A stretch of DNA of 9,844 nucleotides from Candidatus Methanovirga basalitermitum (GCA_031284445.1 JAISZW010000071.1:1-9844); one strand, 5' to 3'; shown: positions 1-8,397, counted from the first letter of the stretch. Program-made: numbers and translations. The notes: generated by a model from the sequence alone, not told the origin.

Positions 1-164
1 TTATTATTACAAATAAATTATTTCAATGTGTAAAGTAAAATTTCATGGGTTAACATTGAAATTAATGTCATACGACAAAATAAAAAAAATCGAAAACCTT
101 AAGTTGACAGCATTGAATATATCCATTAAAAACATATATAAAACAAAGTATAAAATTAATATTG

Positions 165-173
165 TTTATAAAA
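165..173 (+). promoter_or_regulatory. TATA box for tRNA-Ala
   Basis: The motif TTTATAAAA matches the archaeal TATA box. It ends 32 nt before the first tRNA base, so transcription starting about 25 nt downstream would begin a few bases before the mature 5' end, as expected for an archaeal tRNA gene. A second AT-rich motif (CATATATAAAA, about 133-143) lies too far upstream to fit as well. Placement is by spacing only. Confidence 0.5.
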
Positions 174-205
174 ATGAGTTAAAAAAAAATCATGGTTACA
201 TCATT

Positions 206-1351
<1,146 letters not shown>

Positions 1352-1398
1352 ACTGTCCCCTTAATTATTCATTCCAGTTAAAAATAGAAATTAGCATG

Positions 1399-2448
1399 TT
1401 AAAGTAACTTTTTAACAATGAGCTCTGCATTTAAAATAGAAGCTCCAGCAGCTCCACGAATCGTATTATGTCCAACTAAAGTGTATTTGAAGCTTTTATT
1501 GCATATATCATCTTTTCTAAGTCTTCCTACAGTAACACTCATTCCACCTTCGGCATTTCTATCCATACGGGGCTGTGGACGATTTTCATTTTCACTAATA
1601 ATAATAGGATTTTTAGGAGCTGAGAAAAGATTAAGTTCCTGTGGTAAACTCTTAAAATTAGACATTGTGTTTTTCATATCTAAAATATCTATATCTTCAT
1701 CAAGTTCAATGAAAACAGATTCAGTATGACCATCTAAAACAGCTACTCTATTACATGATGCACTTAAATTAAAATCAGCCCTTTTAACTCTGGTATCTTT
1801 GATTGTTCCAAGAATATGTAAAGTTTCATTTTCCATTTTTTCCTCTTCTCCATCAATGAACGGAATTAAATTGTCTACAATTGCCATTGAAGGAACACCA
1901 TTATAACCTGCACCAGAAACTGCTTGCATGGTTGAAACATAGACTCTGTTAATATTATAATTATCATGTATAGGTTTTAAGGTTAAAGTTAAAGCAATAG
2001 TGGAACAATTTGGATTTGTAACAATAAATCCATCCCATCCCCTATTTTTCTGCTGAATTTCAACCAAGTCTAAGAATTCAGGATTTACTTCAGGTATAAC
2101 GAGTGGAATATCATCTATCATACGCATTGCACTTGCATTTGAGGCTACAATAAAATTTTCACCAAATTTTGGTTCTACAACTTTTGCAAATTCAGTTGGA
2201 AGAGAAGAAAAAATGATTTCCACATCACTATCAACTGTATTTGGATCAGTTTCACTTACAACAATGTCTTTAACATACTCTGGCATGGGATTCTCAAGAT
2301 ACCATGTTGTAGCATCCTCATATCTTTTACCTGCTGATTTTGAAGATGCTAATAGTGAACAAATCTCAAAATCTGGATGTTTATCAAGGATTTCAATGAA
2401 TCTTTGCCCTACCATCCCTGTTGCACCAAGTACTCCAACTTTCATCAT
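1399..2448 (-). CDS. asd: Aspartate-semialdehyde dehydrogenase (archaeal type)
   Basis: This enzyme reduces aspartyl-4-phosphate to aspartate-4-semialdehyde with NADPH, the branch point to lysine, threonine and methionine, in the cytoplasm. The 349-residue product opens with the Rossmann loop GATGMVG (residues 8-14). It carries the catalytic cysteine in NPNCST (Cys148), the AVSGAG segment (about 176-181), and the active-site histidine in DGHTES (His241). Length is normal for the archaeal/fungal-like subfamily. I chose ATG 2448 because GGTGA at 2453-2457 lies 4 nt upstream of it; the next codon, ATG 2445, has 7-nt spacing and is equally possible. An in-frame ATG at 2475 would add nine hydrophobic residues ahead of the Rossmann fold and has no ribosome-binding site. 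The usual lysine-pathway partners (dapA, dapB, lysC) are not adjacent. FKBP lies 84 bp upstream on the same strand. Confidence 0.96.
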   Translation of the reverse strand: MMKVGVLGATGMVGQRFIEILDKHPDFEICSLLASSKSAGKRYEDATTWYLENPMPEYVKDIVVSETDPNTVDSDVEIIFSSLPTEFAKVVEPKFGENFIVASNASAMRMIDDIPLVIPEVNPEFLDLVEIQQKNRGWDGFIVTNPNCSTIALTLTLKPIHDNYNINRVYVSTMQAVSGAGYNGVPSMAIVDNLIPFIDGEEEKMENETLHILGTIKDTRVKRADFNLSASCNRVAVLDGHTESVFIELDEDIDILDMKNTMSNFKSLPQELNLFSAPKNPIIISENENRPQPRMDRNAEGGMSVTVGRLRKDDICNKSFKYTLVGHNTIRGAAGASILNAELIVKKLL

Positions 2449-2452
2449 TTTT

Positions 2453-2457
2453 TCACC
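2453..2457 (-). promoter_or_regulatory. Ribosome-binding site deciding the asd start
   Basis: GGTGA on the minus strand matches part of the archaeal anti-Shine-Dalgarno complement (GGAGGTGA). It lies 4 nt before ATG 2448 and 7 nt before ATG 2445, and it falls inside the coding frame if the far upstream ATG at 2475 were used. This argues against the longer open frame. Confidence 0.6.
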
Positions 2458-2532
2458 GATTATAAAATAAATCAAAAAATTTTTAATATGGTTTTTTAAA
2501 AAATAAACTAAAATTTACACCATTTAACATTA

Positions 2533-3297
2533 TTACTCTGTGTCTTCTTGAGATGATGAATTTTCTTTGTTATCTTCAGGAATTTCACTTTCAGATGGTT
2601 TTTCATAGGATTCTATGAATTCCACCTTTTCAATATCCATGTTGTTCCAAATATCCTTTGATGTTCTCAATTTAGCTTGTGAAATTGCAAATTGTGTTTG
2701 ATTATTGTTGTAGTTTGCAACTTTATCAAGTTCTATACTAACAGTTTTTCCATCTATTTTCACTTCTGTCTTTTCTAAGTCAAATTTAGGTTGTAGAGGA
2801 TAATGTAATTCTATCATACCCTTTACTTTTTCTTCATCATCTTCAATAACTTTTACAATCGTAAGATCATATTCTAACGTTTTACCAGCTAAAAAATGGT
2901 TAAAATCTACTTTTACTCTTCCACCACTAACAGTTAAAATTTTCCCTTCATTATAACCCACAGTCACTTGCATACCAACAGCAGGTTTTATATTCGCATC
3001 TTTAAACTCTTTAAAAGGAATCATCTTAACAGCAGCAGGGTCTCTTTCTCCAAAACCATCTTTTGGTAACAATTCAATATGTTTTAAATCTCCTTTTTCC
3101 ATACCAACAAGTGCTTCGTCGATAGCTGGTAGAAAATGACCTCCACCGACCACAACAGGCATAGAAATGAAAACTTTTTGTTCATTATAAAGTCCTGCTT
3201 CTTTTGCAACATCCTTATATGTTGTTTCAAAAATTTCTCCAGTCTCTTTAATTTTAGCTATAAAATCTACCTTAATAAAATCTCCTTTATTTACCAT
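2533..3297 (-). CDS. FKBP-type peptidyl-prolyl cis-trans isomerase, long archaeal (FKBP26/SlyD-like) form
   Basis: This is a predicted cytoplasmic prolyl isomerase and chaperone. Residues 1-30 form the first FKBP strands (GDFIKVDFIAKIKETGEIFE). Residues 50-82 carry the GGGHFLPAIDEALVGMEKGD-type core with the GF..RD turn. Residues 83-140 are the inserted-flap domain typical of SlyD-like proteins, and it closes with VDFNHFLAGKTLEYD (130-144), the family's return strand. Residues 155-230 are an extra C-terminal domain like that of archaeal long FKBPs, and the last 25 residues are an acidic, Ser-rich tail. Total length is 254. I started at ATG 3297 because GGAG at 3306-3309 is 8 nt upstream. A longer open frame to 3375 would add 26 residues with no FKBP similarity. 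No His-rich metal-binding tail of bacterial SlyD is present. It is co-directional with asd and the nucleotidyltransferase but spaced from both. Confidence 0.9.
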   Translation of the reverse strand: MVNKGDFIKVDFIAKIKETGEIFETTYKDVAKEAGLYNEQKVFISMPVVVGGGHFLPAIDEALVGMEKGDLKHIELLPKDGFGERDPAAVKMIPFKEFKDANIKPAVGMQVTVGYNEGKILTVSGGRVKVDFNHFLAGKTLEYDLTIVKVIEDDEEKVKGMIELHYPLQPKFDLEKTEVKIDGKTVSIELDKVANYNNNQTQFAISQAKLRTSKDIWNNMDIEKVEFIESYEKPSESEIPEDNKENSSSQEDTE

Positions 3298-3305
3298 ACC
3301 ACATT

Positions 3306-3309
3306 CTCC
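3306..3309 (-). promoter_or_regulatory. Ribosome-binding site for the FKBP gene
   Basis: GGAG on the minus strand is 8 nt before ATG 3297. It supports the shorter start over the in-frame ATG at 3375. Confidence 0.55.
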
Positions 3310-3468
3310 AATTAAATTTTTTATATTATGCTTAAATAAATTAATTTTAAAATTACTTCCAAAATAACAAAACAAGATGATGTTAGATTCAAAGAGTAAT
3401 TTAATGTAAACATTTTATATTTAATATTTTATGATATTTAAATTAATGTTGTTGTAACAAAACTATCT

Positions 3469-4587
3469 TCATTTAGATACATACATTCGTCTACTACCAA
3501 TTTTTTCTCTAAAACACTCCAATACCTCGTCATTCTTATAGTTAAGAACCCTTATAACTGAAGGATAATTATTAATATATTCTGATACTGCATCCTCACT
3601 TATCCTTGCTTCTAAAACACTCAAAACCCTATTTTGAAAATGAGTACTGAAACCCTGAGATATAGAATCTATCACACCATGCATTGAATTAAAAGGTCGT
3701 TTTTCCACAAAGTTAATAGCAGTCTTCTCATCAACTAAATTAAGCGAGATTAGTTCTTGATATGATAAGTTATTAACAGAATCTAAAATAGAAGCAATAG
3801 ATCGTAAATCATGAAGTGGTGCCCTACCATTATCTATCTCTCTTTTTAAAACATTCATCGTCTCTTTAGGAATACTCTTTTCAAGATAAATAAAATCTCC
3901 TATTTGAATATCTTTTCTTATTTTTGTTCCACTCACATCCTCAATTCTTTTTATAAAAATGAATTTATCCTTAAAATCAAAATTTACTTGATACATTGAT
4001 TTTGAAAGAGAAACGATCACATAATTATCTTCTTCAAGTTTACCATTAAGTAAAACTTCCCCAGTCCCAATATCTACAATTTTATACGGTTTAGGTGCCA
4101 CTGCTCTACCCTGACAAATACGGCTGATTATAGGTTCAAATTCTTTTAATGGCTTATAACCACGAGGAATATAATCAGCATTCAATGCCTGAAACATCAA
4201 CGCTAAAGATAGAGAATATTGACCAGATCCCATAATTCCCATAGGTGGACCCTCAACTACAATATCAACTCCAAGAGAAATAGCTATTTCAGCTCTTGCA
4301 TATTTAGTCATAATATAAGGTGTTCCTCTACCACTTCTCTCAAAAAGCCCTGGAAGAATAGCTACAAATACACCATCAGAAACCCTCTTTTTCGCAAGTT
4401 TTAGGTTATGCAGATGACCATTATGAAAAGGATTATACTCAGTAAAATCAGCTATTAAAGGAATATCATTACTTCTACTTAATCTTTCATCCCCAATATA
4501 CTCCTTATTAACGGTGGATTTTAAATCCTTAAAAAATATTTTTTTATCTCTTTTAATAATCTCATTTACAAAACTACCTGAAACCAT
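3469..4587 (-). CDS. Nucleotidyltransferase of the TmcAL/YlbM-like (COG1323-type) family
   Basis: The product (372 residues from ATG 4587) contains EYNPFHNGHLHNL at about residues 50-62. This is the strand plus HxGH nucleotide-binding motif (H55-N-G-H58) of adenylyltransferase-like HUP enzymes. The same wording is seen in bacterial TmcAL (YlbM), which activates acetate with ATP to make N4-acetylcytidine in the elongator tRNA-Met anticodon. Further family-like stretches are the LPGLFERSGRG segment (about 78-88), GVDIVVEGPP (about 106-115), and a late G-T-K-I-R-K segment resembling the ISTSxIR-type loop. The C-terminal third is helical with no recognised domain. About 40 residues precede the first core strand, more than in the bacterial enzymes. 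GAGGTG at 4598-4603 lies 10 nt before ATG 4587 but only 1 nt before ATG 4596, so the inner start is preferred. The reaction in archaea is not established here; tRNA cytidine acetylation is an inference. Confidence 0.8.
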   Translation of the reverse strand: MVSGSFVNEIIKRDKKIFFKDLKSTVNKEYIGDERLSRSNDIPLIADFTEYNPFHNGHLHNLKLAKKRVSDGVFVAILPGLFERSGRGTPYIMTKYARAEIAISLGVDIVVEGPPMGIMGSGQYSLSLALMFQALNADYIPRGYKPLKEFEPIISRICQGRAVAPKPYKIVDIGTGEVLLNGKLEEDNYVIVSLSKSMYQVNFDFKDKFIFIKRIEDVSGTKIRKDIQIGDFIYLEKSIPKETMNVLKREIDNGRAPLHDLRSIASILDSVNNLSYQELISLNLVDEKTAINFVEKRPFNSMHGVIDSISQGFSTHFQNRVLSVLEARISEDAVSEYINNYPSVIRVLNYKNDEVLECFREKIGSRRMYVSK

Positions 4588-4597
4588 ATAATACATG

Positions 4598-4603
4598 CAC
4601 CTC
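4598..4603 (-). promoter_or_regulatory. Ribosome-binding site deciding the nucleotidyltransferase start
   Basis: GAGGTG is the strongest Shine-Dalgarno match seen in the window. It is 1 nt from ATG 4596 (too close to work) and 10 nt from ATG 4587, so it moves the predicted start inward by three codons. Confidence 0.6.
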
Positions 4604-4748
4604 TATTTTTCGTGACTTTAAAAACTATTTTTACTTCTTTAAATGCAAATAGTACCTTATTTATCAAGGTGTGTATAATTAACTTCATATAAACAATTTT
4701 TAATAGCATTTTGACTTTAAATAATTAATACTTTACTATTTTTCCATT

Positions 4749-5881
4749 AAAATTTTCCATGACTATGTCAATATTACTAAAGTTATTGATAGTGTAAATA
4801 ATTCACATGATGGAGCCTAATTTTTAATTATTTGACATTTTTTTGATGAATTCCATTCCATTTTTTATCATTTGATCGTTCCATTGTTTAACATGTAAAG
4901 ATAGAAATATTTCAACTCTTTTAACAGTTTTAAATAATTTTTTTTAATTTGTCTTGGGAATATTGTTCGCAGTAAGTTTTCCATTGCATTATTTGTTGTT
5001 GATAATTTTTTGTTTTCCAGATGTGGCATGTAACTATCGAAGTTATATTTTAATTTCTTTAAAAACTCTTGAAATGATTCTGCCATTTATTTTTCTCATC
5101 CCATAGGTATTTTAATAATTTTTCTACTTTTTGATAGTTTTTTAAGTAGAATAGACTTTTTATAGTATTTTACCTAACTTCTTAACATTGATGAAATTTA
5201 TTTTAAGATCAATCATAACTTTAAATCATAATCCTCAAAGATTTCATAGACATTGTGAATATACAATATGTCATAAAAGTTGAGTAAAGTACTATATTAA
5301 GATACATTTTATCTTCTTCAATTATCACTAGATCAAATCGTTTATTATAGATGGTTGTAAAGATAAATTACTTATAGGTGTGAGTTTAGTTGTTATCATG
5401 CTTATATTTTTGACTAACACCTATTTAAAGATTTCATGCTGTTTAAATATTATTTTAAATGGAATAAACGATATTGTAAATTTCACAAAACTTTTGGTCT
5501 ATCATGTGGATTTTTTACAGTATCGAAAATTTTAAATTTTCCGTATTTAAAATAATGATTATCATTGATCAGTATAACTTAAAAAATATTGATTTTATAG
5601 TGATAAGGGTAATGTTTATCAGTTATTAATCTTAATTATAAAAATTCTTTAAATCAAATTTAAATAAATTATATTAGATATTAATAATTTTATAAAATGA
5701 CAAACTTTTCCAAAAGGATTATAAATTGAAAATGGACAATATTGATGATTAAAATTTATTTAAAAAATTAAAAACTTTCCCATGACTACTATACTTAAAA
5801 AAGATTTATAAAACTGTAGATGGAACCAGAATCTATTTAGATTCCTATGAAAAATAGAATGAAAATCATGGGAAAATTTAA
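4749..5881 (-). mobile_element. Remnant of an insertion sequence, ISM1-sized
   Basis: A decayed transposase lies between two inverted motifs: AAAATTTTCCATGACTATG at 4749-4767 (+) and AAATTTTCCCATGATTTTC read on the minus strand at 5879-5861. The enclosed block is about 1.13 kb. ISM1 of Methanobrevibacter smithii is, from memory, about 1.18 kb with 29-bp inverted ends and an 8-bp target duplication, so the size fits. I could not see a convincing target-site duplication. Related copies of the motif at 5771-5790 (direct) and 5885-5898 (inverted) blur the right edge, so the boundaries are tentative. Confidence 0.4.
4824..5578 (-). pseudogene. Transposase pseudogene, multiply frameshifted
   Basis: No single frame is long, but successive minus-strand pieces in changing frames join into one protein-like order: 5486-5578 (FKIFDTVKNPHDRPKVL at its end), 5463-5514 (FCEIYNIVYSI), 5331-5459 (FKQHEIFK, then a stop, then ISMITTKLTPISNLSLQPS), 5275-5340 (RFDLVIIEEDKMYLNIVLY), 5216-5278 (YDILYIHNVYEIFEDYDLK), 5163-5219 (MIDLKINFINVKKLGKIL), 5062-5160 (NYQKVEKLLKYLWDEKNKW), 4868-5086 (LSTTNNAMENLLRTIFPRQI) and 4824-4934 (LSLHVKQWNDQMIKNGMEF to a TAA). 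The TTNNAMEN...FPRQIKKNY segment is the C-terminal Glu-bearing region typical of DDE transposases. The longest open piece, 72 codons at 4868-5086, has an ATG but no ribosome-binding site and is only a fragment. The N-terminal part above 5578 is too eroded to read with confidence. Confidence 0.75.
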
Positions 5882-5939
5882 GGTGACCATGAAATTTTAG
5901 AGATAGCCAAAAAGATGATAGAAAATGGAAGAACAGTTT
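5787..5939 (+). pseudogene. Possible eroded coding remnant
   Basis: One + strand frame reads KTVDGTRIYLDSYEK, stop, NENHGKI, stop, then GDHEILEIAKKMIENGRTV before further stops. The last piece resembles the helical C-terminal tail (EIAKKMxENG...) of PD-(D/E)XK Rpn-type recombination-promoting nucleases, which often ends with a 'TGLS' helix. Only two in-frame stops interrupt about 50 codons. It overlaps the proposed right end of the insertion-sequence remnant, so both readings cannot be fully right. Evidence is compositional only. Confidence 0.2.
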
Positions 5940-5969
5940 AATGAGATTGTTATTATCTTTAGGAATAGT

Positions 5970-6764
5970 TTAAAATCCAATATCTAAAACTTCATCTATA
6001 TGGTTAATTATATGTTTTACATTGTTTTTTAGTTCATCTGTAACATGATCTTTCTGTTCTAGACTTAAGACACTTATATCAGCTTCTTTAAATGCTAATA
6101 TATCATTAGGTCCGTTACCTACCATCATTACTTTATAATTTTCATTTTTTAACTGTTTGATAATGCTTTGTTTTCTTTTTGTATTTGCGGTTGTAAAAAT
6201 GTTTTCATCTGGTATGTCTATTATTCTTCCAAGTTCGTGTAATGATTTGACTCTATCTCCTGAGGCTATAAATGATTGGATACCACGTTTTTTCAATGTT
6301 TCTATTACATATTGAACATTAGGGAATACTTTACCTCCTGCTGCGATTATATGGGTTATTTTATTCTTTAATCCATCGAATACAAATGCTGATCCACTAC
6401 AAATTTCTATGGATTTGTTTTTACTAATTAAATCCAATGCAACTTCTTGAAATTCTTTTAATAGTGTGTTATCTTCTTTTAAGCATTCTATGATTTCTGC
6501 TTCTGTAAGCTTTGATATGGAATAGCTAATATCTATGTTAACATTGTACTTTTTTAGAAAATCGTAAAGTCTCATGTCTTTATTAGCATTCATTAAGCAA
6601 GTTTTTGTATCGGTTTGAAGTACAACGAGGGCTGAATTTGGTAATGTGTCCATTGTATCTAATGTACTTATTTCATTCTCAATTTTATCAATTCTAAGAC
6701 TTTTTACTGATCTACATCTTTTGATTAATGTTCCAGCCACATCAAAAACAATAACTTTTTTCAT
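5970..6764 (-). CDS. HAD-superfamily hydrolase, soluble P-type-ATPase-like
   Basis: The 264-residue cytoplasmic protein has the HAD motifs in order. Motif I is FDVAGTL with nucleophile Asp8. Motif II is ASGDR (Ser168), a lysine-containing segment around 196-204 serves as motif III, and motif IV is VGNGPNDILAFKEADISV (Asp221). The SGDR and GNGPND...A wording matches the phosphorylation domain of P-type ATPases (compare TGD and GDGxNDxxAL). There are no membrane segments, so it belongs with the 'soluble P-type ATPase' group (COG4087-like). Residues 20-140 form an insert with no recognised fold. Position +2 after the nucleophile is Ala rather than the Asp of ordinary HAD phosphatases, so phosphatase activity is not assured. 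The substrate is unknown. The start ATG has only a weak GAAGTG upstream. It is divergent from the site-2 protease, and its 3' end abuts the insertion-sequence remnant. Confidence 0.85.
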   Translation of the reverse strand: MKKVIVFDVAGTLIKRCRSVKSLRIDKIENEISTLDTMDTLPNSALVVLQTDTKTCLMNANKDMRLYDFLKKYNVNIDISYSISKLTEAEIIECLKEDNTLLKEFQEVALDLISKNKSIEICSGSAFVFDGLKNKITHIIAAGGKVFPNVQYVIETLKKRGIQSFIASGDRVKSLHELGRIIDIPDENIFTTANTKRKQSIIKQLKNENYKVMMVGNGPNDILAFKEADISVLSLEQKDHVTDELKNNVKHIINHIDEVLDIGF

Positions 6765-7100
6765 GGTTTTACACTTCTATTAATATAATAAGCATTTTTT
6801 ATTGTATGTTCTTTTTTCAGATATTCTTTTTTATTAATTAAATATATATATTTAGTACAATACATTATTATATTAATAAATTAATAAAGTGTGTTGTAGT
6901 ATATGTATTAAGTGTTGTAGTATATGTATTAAGTGTTGTAGTATATGTATTAAGTGTTGTAGTATATGTATTAAGTGTTGTAGTATATGTATTAAGTGTT
7001 ATAGTATATGTATTAAGTGTTATAGTATATGTATTAAGTGTTATAGTAATGTATTAAGTATTACAACTAAAATGTTTTGAATGTTTAACAGGTTAAAAAA
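6765..7100. promoter_or_regulatory. Divergent intergenic region between HAD and protease genes
   Basis: About 336 bp without a credible gene. The left part (6781-6890) is extremely AT-rich, with TAATATAATA, AAATATATATATTTAG and poly-T runs that could supply TATA elements for either gene, but none stands out. The right part is the 21-bp repeat array, followed by 43 bp leading to the protease ATG. Confidence 0.5.
6891..7057 (+). repeat. Tandem array of eight 21-bp repeats
   Basis: Eight head-to-tail units start at 6891, 6912, 6933, 6954, 6975, 6996, 7017 and 7038. Each begins GTGTTGTAGT or GTGTTATAGT and ends ATATGTATTAA. Units 1-5 are identical. Units 6-8 share a G-to-A change at the sixth base, and unit 8 lacks one T (20 bp). 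A decayed ninth unit may follow at 7058-7074. There are no spacers, so this is not a CRISPR array. The period of 21 bp equals two helical turns, placing every unit on the same DNA face. The array ends 43 bp before the protease start codon. Confidence 0.95.
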
Positions 7101-8258
7101 ATGAATGGAATATGGTATTATATTATCGCTTTTATAGTGATTTGGATTGTAGCACTTATATTTAAGAAACCACTTACTAAAGCTGGAGTAGAAATAACAC
7201 CTCCAATGTTGATGTGGAAAACTACACGACTTAGAACAACAATAGATAAAATAGCTAATAAATCACCAAGATTCTGGAAAGGATATATGAATGTTGGAAT
7301 TGTTGTATCGTTTATAGCGATGGTAGTGATGAGTTATCTTCTAATTGATTCTTTGTTAACTATAAAAACAGCACCATCAGTTTCTTTAGTAATCCCTGGA
7401 GTTGAAATCCCTGGTTCCCCTATAACAGTTCCATTAGGTTACGGGTTAATTGCTTTAGCAACGGTTTTAATCGTTCATGAATTTTCTCATGGAATTTTGG
7501 CTCGAGTAGAAAAAATTTCAATTAAATCCATAGGATTAATGCTTCTTACAATATTGCCTGGAGCATTTGTAGAACCTGATGATGAAGAGATAGGAAAAAT
7601 ATCTAAATTAGGTCGGATGAGAATATATGCTGCAGGTTCAGTTGCAAATATGAGTTTGGCACTTGTTTCATTGGGGATTATTTTTTTGATAAGTAATTTA
7701 GTTTTTCCGTCCGTATTTTATGCGGATGGAATGGATGTTAAAGCTGTTATTCCAAATGCTCCAGCAGACCATATTTTAAAAACAGGAATGACTCTTAAAT
7801 CGGTTGATGGAAAAATTATTACAGATACTAAAAGTTATAATAATGCTTTCTCAGAGTTAAAACCAAATCAAAATATATTGATTATTACTGATAAAGGAGA
7901 ATATTATCTAACAACATCAGAAAATCCACAAAATACTTCTAAAGGATATGTAGGAGTCTCTACATCTCCACATTACGAAGTTAAAAAAGAAGTTTCAAAT
8001 ATATTTGGTGGCAGTATACCTTGGATAATATTCAACTTTTATGACCTTTTTAATTGGATATTTATACTTAACCTTGGGATAGGTCTCTTTAATCTACTTC
8101 CAATTAGGATATTAGATGGTGGAGCATTATTTAAAGATCTTTTAACTTTTAAATTTTCAGAAAGAATAGTTAATCCTCTTTTGAATGCTACAACATTAGT
8201 TTTTGTGGCTATTATAGTTTTTAGTATCGTTTATGGATTATTTAAATCTGTTGTTTAG
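7101..8258 (+). CDS. Membrane-embedded site-2-type metalloprotease (peptidase M50) with PDZ domain
   Basis: A predicted zinc protease of 385 residues that cleaves membrane-spanning substrates within the bilayer. Hydrophobic segments lie at about 3-21, 64-85, 111-135, 142-158, 176-202, 308-334 and 362-383. The zinc site is HEFSH (126-130) in the third hydrophobic segment. The second metal motif is NLLPIRILDGG (331-341), with Asp339 as the third ligand. The GSVANMSLAL stretch (179-188) is the conserved GxxxN-type segment. Residues about 208-288, between the two catalytic halves, form a PDZ-like domain (AVIPNAPAD.ILKTGMTLKSVDG). The start ATG has AGGT 7 nt upstream. This is an archaeal PDZ-type S2P rather than the CBS-domain type known structurally from Methanocaldococcus. 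Its substrate is unknown, and no anti-sigma-like partner exists nearby, as expected for archaea. The gene stands alone on its strand, 142 bp before the dehydratase. Confidence 0.92.
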   Translation: MNGIWYYIIAFIVIWIVALIFKKPLTKAGVEITPPMLMWKTTRLRTTIDKIANKSPRFWKGYMNVGIVVSFIAMVVMSYLLIDSLLTIKTAPSVSLVIPGVEIPGSPITVPLGYGLIALATVLIVHEFSHGILARVEKISIKSIGLMLLTILPGAFVEPDDEEIGKISKLGRMRIYAAGSVANMSLALVSLGIIFLISNLVFPSVFYADGMDVKAVIPNAPADHILKTGMTLKSVDGKIITDTKSYNNAFSELKPNQNILIITDKGEYYLTTSENPQNTSKGYVGVSTSPHYEVKKEVSNIFGGSIPWIIFNFYDLFNWIFILNLGIGLFNLLPIRILDGGALFKDLLTFKFSERIVNPLLNATTLVFVAIIVFSIVYGLFKSVV

Positions 8259-8357
8259 TTATATTGTCTTATAAACGCATGTTAAGTAAATATTATCTTT
8301 ATAATAAGTGAACAATGTAAAATGTAGCTATTACAAGATATAATTAATATATTGAAC

Positions 8358-8366
8358 TTTATATAA
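8358..8366 (+). promoter_or_regulatory. TATA box for the dehydratase gene
   Basis: TTTATATAA is a consensus methanogen TATA box. Transcription would be expected about 25 nt downstream, near 8388-8392. That fits translation from ATG 8401 and rules out the in-frame ATG at 8374, which is only 8 nt from the box. The mRNA leader would be short. Confidence 0.7.
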
Positions 8367-8390
8367 TTAGTGAATGTTTAAAATAAATAT

Positions 8391-8397
8391 GGGGAGA
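8391..8397 (+). promoter_or_regulatory. Ribosome-binding site for the dehydratase gene
   Basis: GGGGAGA lies 3 nt before ATG 8401. Together with the TATA box it selects that ATG over those at 8374 and 8389 (both upstream of or inside the site). ATG 8413, where some family members begin, would sit 15 nt away. Confidence 0.6.

Noticed and set aside
20..62. Degenerate type I-B CRISPR repeat (ATTTCAAT ends resemble those of methanogen repeats)
   Set aside because: There is only one inverted pair, no repeat-spacer periodicity and no cas genes in the window.
2449..2475. Longer asd start at ATG 2475
   Set aside because: The ribosome-binding site GGTGA lies inside this extension, and the nine added residues precede the Rossmann fold with no counterpart in the family.
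5326..5529. + strand open stretch of about 65 codons with hydrophobic content
   Set aside because: It has no start codon near its beginning and is antisense to the transposase relic, whose minus-strand pieces are colinear and more protein-like.
6891..7057. CRISPR array
   Set aside because: Units are 21 bp and directly adjacent with no unique spacers.
6889..7080. 63-codon GTG-start frame encoding a repeated Cys-rich heptapeptide (CCSICIK)
   Set aside because: It is what any stop-free 21-bp tandem repeat gives. There is no ribosome-binding site, and a one-base deletion in unit 8 shifts the pattern. A real Cys-rich peptide cannot be excluded but is not supported.
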